Shown here: in pieces, positions 63,183 through 64,000 of the stretch
How the letters are laid out: every line of letters starts with the position of its first letter
Numbering within the stretch: the stretch's first letter is position 1
Origin: Methylophilus methylotrophus DSM 46235 = ATCC 53528
GTDB lineage: Bacteria; Pseudomonadota; Gammaproteobacteria; Burkholderiales; Methylophilaceae
Assembly (NCBI RefSeq): GCF_000378225.1
Contig: NZ_KB905142.1
Span: forward strand, 124,001 to 188,000
Direction: 5' to 3'
DNA: 64,000 nucleotides
Notes under the pieces: model-generated
The model's database searches: none
Seen by the model: only the letters and a program-made list of their open reading frames with translations
Told to the model about the DNA's origin: nothing
Translations under genes and position numbers: made by a program

Positions 63183-64000
63183 ATGCTCGAACGTGGCCGT
63201 CACCTAGAACGACATATTTCAGTGACGTCAGCCCTTCCAGGCCAACAGGACCGCGTGCATGCAGTTTGTCGGTAGAAATACCGATTTCTGCACCAAAGCC
63301 GTATTCAAAGCCGTCGGCAAAGCGCGTGGAGGCGTTGACCATGACGCTGCTGGAATCCACTTCGCGCAGGAACTGGCGTGCCTTGGTATAGTTTTCGGTG
63401 ACGATGGCTTCGGTGTGCTGGCTGGAGTATTTGTTGATGTGCTCAATCGCTTCATCCACGCCACTCACTACCTTGCACGAGATAATTGAATCAAGGTATT
63501 CGGTGTAATAGTCTTCCTCGGTCGCCGCTTTGGCTTGTGGCACGATGGCGCGGGTTTCATCACAGCCGCGGATTTCCACGCCTTTGCTCAGCAGCATCTC
63601 TGCCAGTTTAGGCAGGGCGGTTTTGGCAATGCTGCGGGCCACCAGCAGTGATTCTGCAGTGTTGCAGGTGCCCAGGCGCTGGGTTTTGGCATTCTCAAGA
63701 ATGCGCACGGCTTTTTCCAGGTCTGCTTCGTCATCGACATACACATGGCAGTTGCCGTCCAGGTGCTTGATGACTGGAATACGGGCGTCGTTGCTAATGC
63801 GCTCGATCAGGCCTTTGCCACCGCGTGGCACGATCACATCCACATATTGTTTCATGGTGATGATTTCACCCACGGCGGCGCGGTCTGTGGTTTCTACCAC
63901 GAGCACGGCGGCTTGTGGCAAGCCCGCCTGTTGCAGGCCCTGGTGCACGAGTTTGGCCAGCGCCTGGTTGCAGTGGATGGCTTCGGAGCCGCCACGCAAA
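63181..64000 (-). CDS. proA: gamma-glutamyl phosphate reductase, 5' part outside the window
   Basis: Proline biosynthesis enzyme; about 273 C-terminal residues are visible and the frame is open at the window edge. Recognisable parts are [10 protein letters not shown], the catalytic Cys in [39 protein letters not shown] and the terminal [20 protein letters not shown], where Gly-Pro-Val-Gly-x-Glu-Gly-Leu is the ProA end signature. The stop codon lies at the end of the palindromic element. Confidence 0.96.
   Translation of the reverse strand, partial: LRGGSEAIHCNQALAKLVHQGLQQAGLPQAAVLVVETTDRAAVGEIITMKQYVDVIVPRGGKGLIERISNDARIPVIKHLDGNCHVYVDDEADLEKAVRILENAKTQRLGTCNTAESLLVARSIAKTALPKLAEMLLSKGVEIRGCDETRAIVPQAKAATEEDYYTEYLDSIISCKVVSGVDEAIEHINKYSSQHTEAIVTENYTKARQFLREVDSSSVMVNASTRFADGFEYGFGAEIGISTDKLHARGPVGLEGLTSLKYVVLGDGHVRA

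Overview
The window looks like chromosome of a betaproteobacterium, most probably a nitrate-assimilating methylotroph of the Methylophilaceae type. This is an inference from gene content: the proA-nadD order, a NasA-type nitrate cluster, an AmiE/AmiC/AmiR amidase operon, and cobalamin-controlled class Ia ribonucleotide reductase. No rRNA, tRNA, CRISPR array, phage or transposase gene was seen.

Layout. 1-4.9 kb: the end of an EamA exporter, then a Fur-box-controlled FecI-type sigma factor, a FecR-type regulator and a TonB-dependent siderophore receptor. 5-31.2 kb (all minus strand): a nitrogen-acquisition region of about 26 kb. Read in the direction of transcription it holds amiE-amiC-amiR-nasR (amidase and two ANTAR antiterminators); a formate/nitrite-type channel, cyanase and a PP2C/kinase fusion; nrtA-nrtB-nrtD, a porin, cobA, a NasD-type nitrite reductase, a NarK-type transporter, a second PP2C/kinase fusion, a Rieske NirD and nasA; and finally a NirB-type nitrite reductase, NirD and a soluble PilJ-domain protein. 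31.4-42.1 kb: a Kef-type antiporter, TetR plus an AcrAB-OprM-type efflux system, two small envelope/membrane proteins, and metR. 42.2-50.7 kb: metE, a FadL-type porin, and a cobalamin riboswitch followed by nrdA, nrdB and yfaE. 50.7-56 kb: an accessory patch with an orphan Phd-like antitoxin, a MazEF-like pair, an AIPR-family defence gene and an M48 lipoprotein peptidase. 56-64 kb: rlmF, a PAS-GAF-GGDEF-EAL protein, an OsmC-YcaO fusion, nadD and the 3' part of proA.

The most informative signal is regulatory. Three operons (nirBD, nrtABD...nasA, and the channel-cynS operon) start with a -24/-12 sigma54 promoter, followed by two hairpins with AxxGxx hexaloops, the second overlapping an intrinsic terminator. 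This is the ANTAR antitermination architecture, and a NIT-ANTAR protein (NasR) is encoded beside them. NtrC-like boxes lie about 80 bp upstream of two of the promoters. The amidase leader has the same geometry, but position 4 of both loops is A instead of G, matching the presence of a second, different ANTAR protein (AmiR). A second find is a family of 145-190 bp palindromic, MITE-like elements that abut the stop codons of nrdA and proA, with a collapsed remnant after nrdB.
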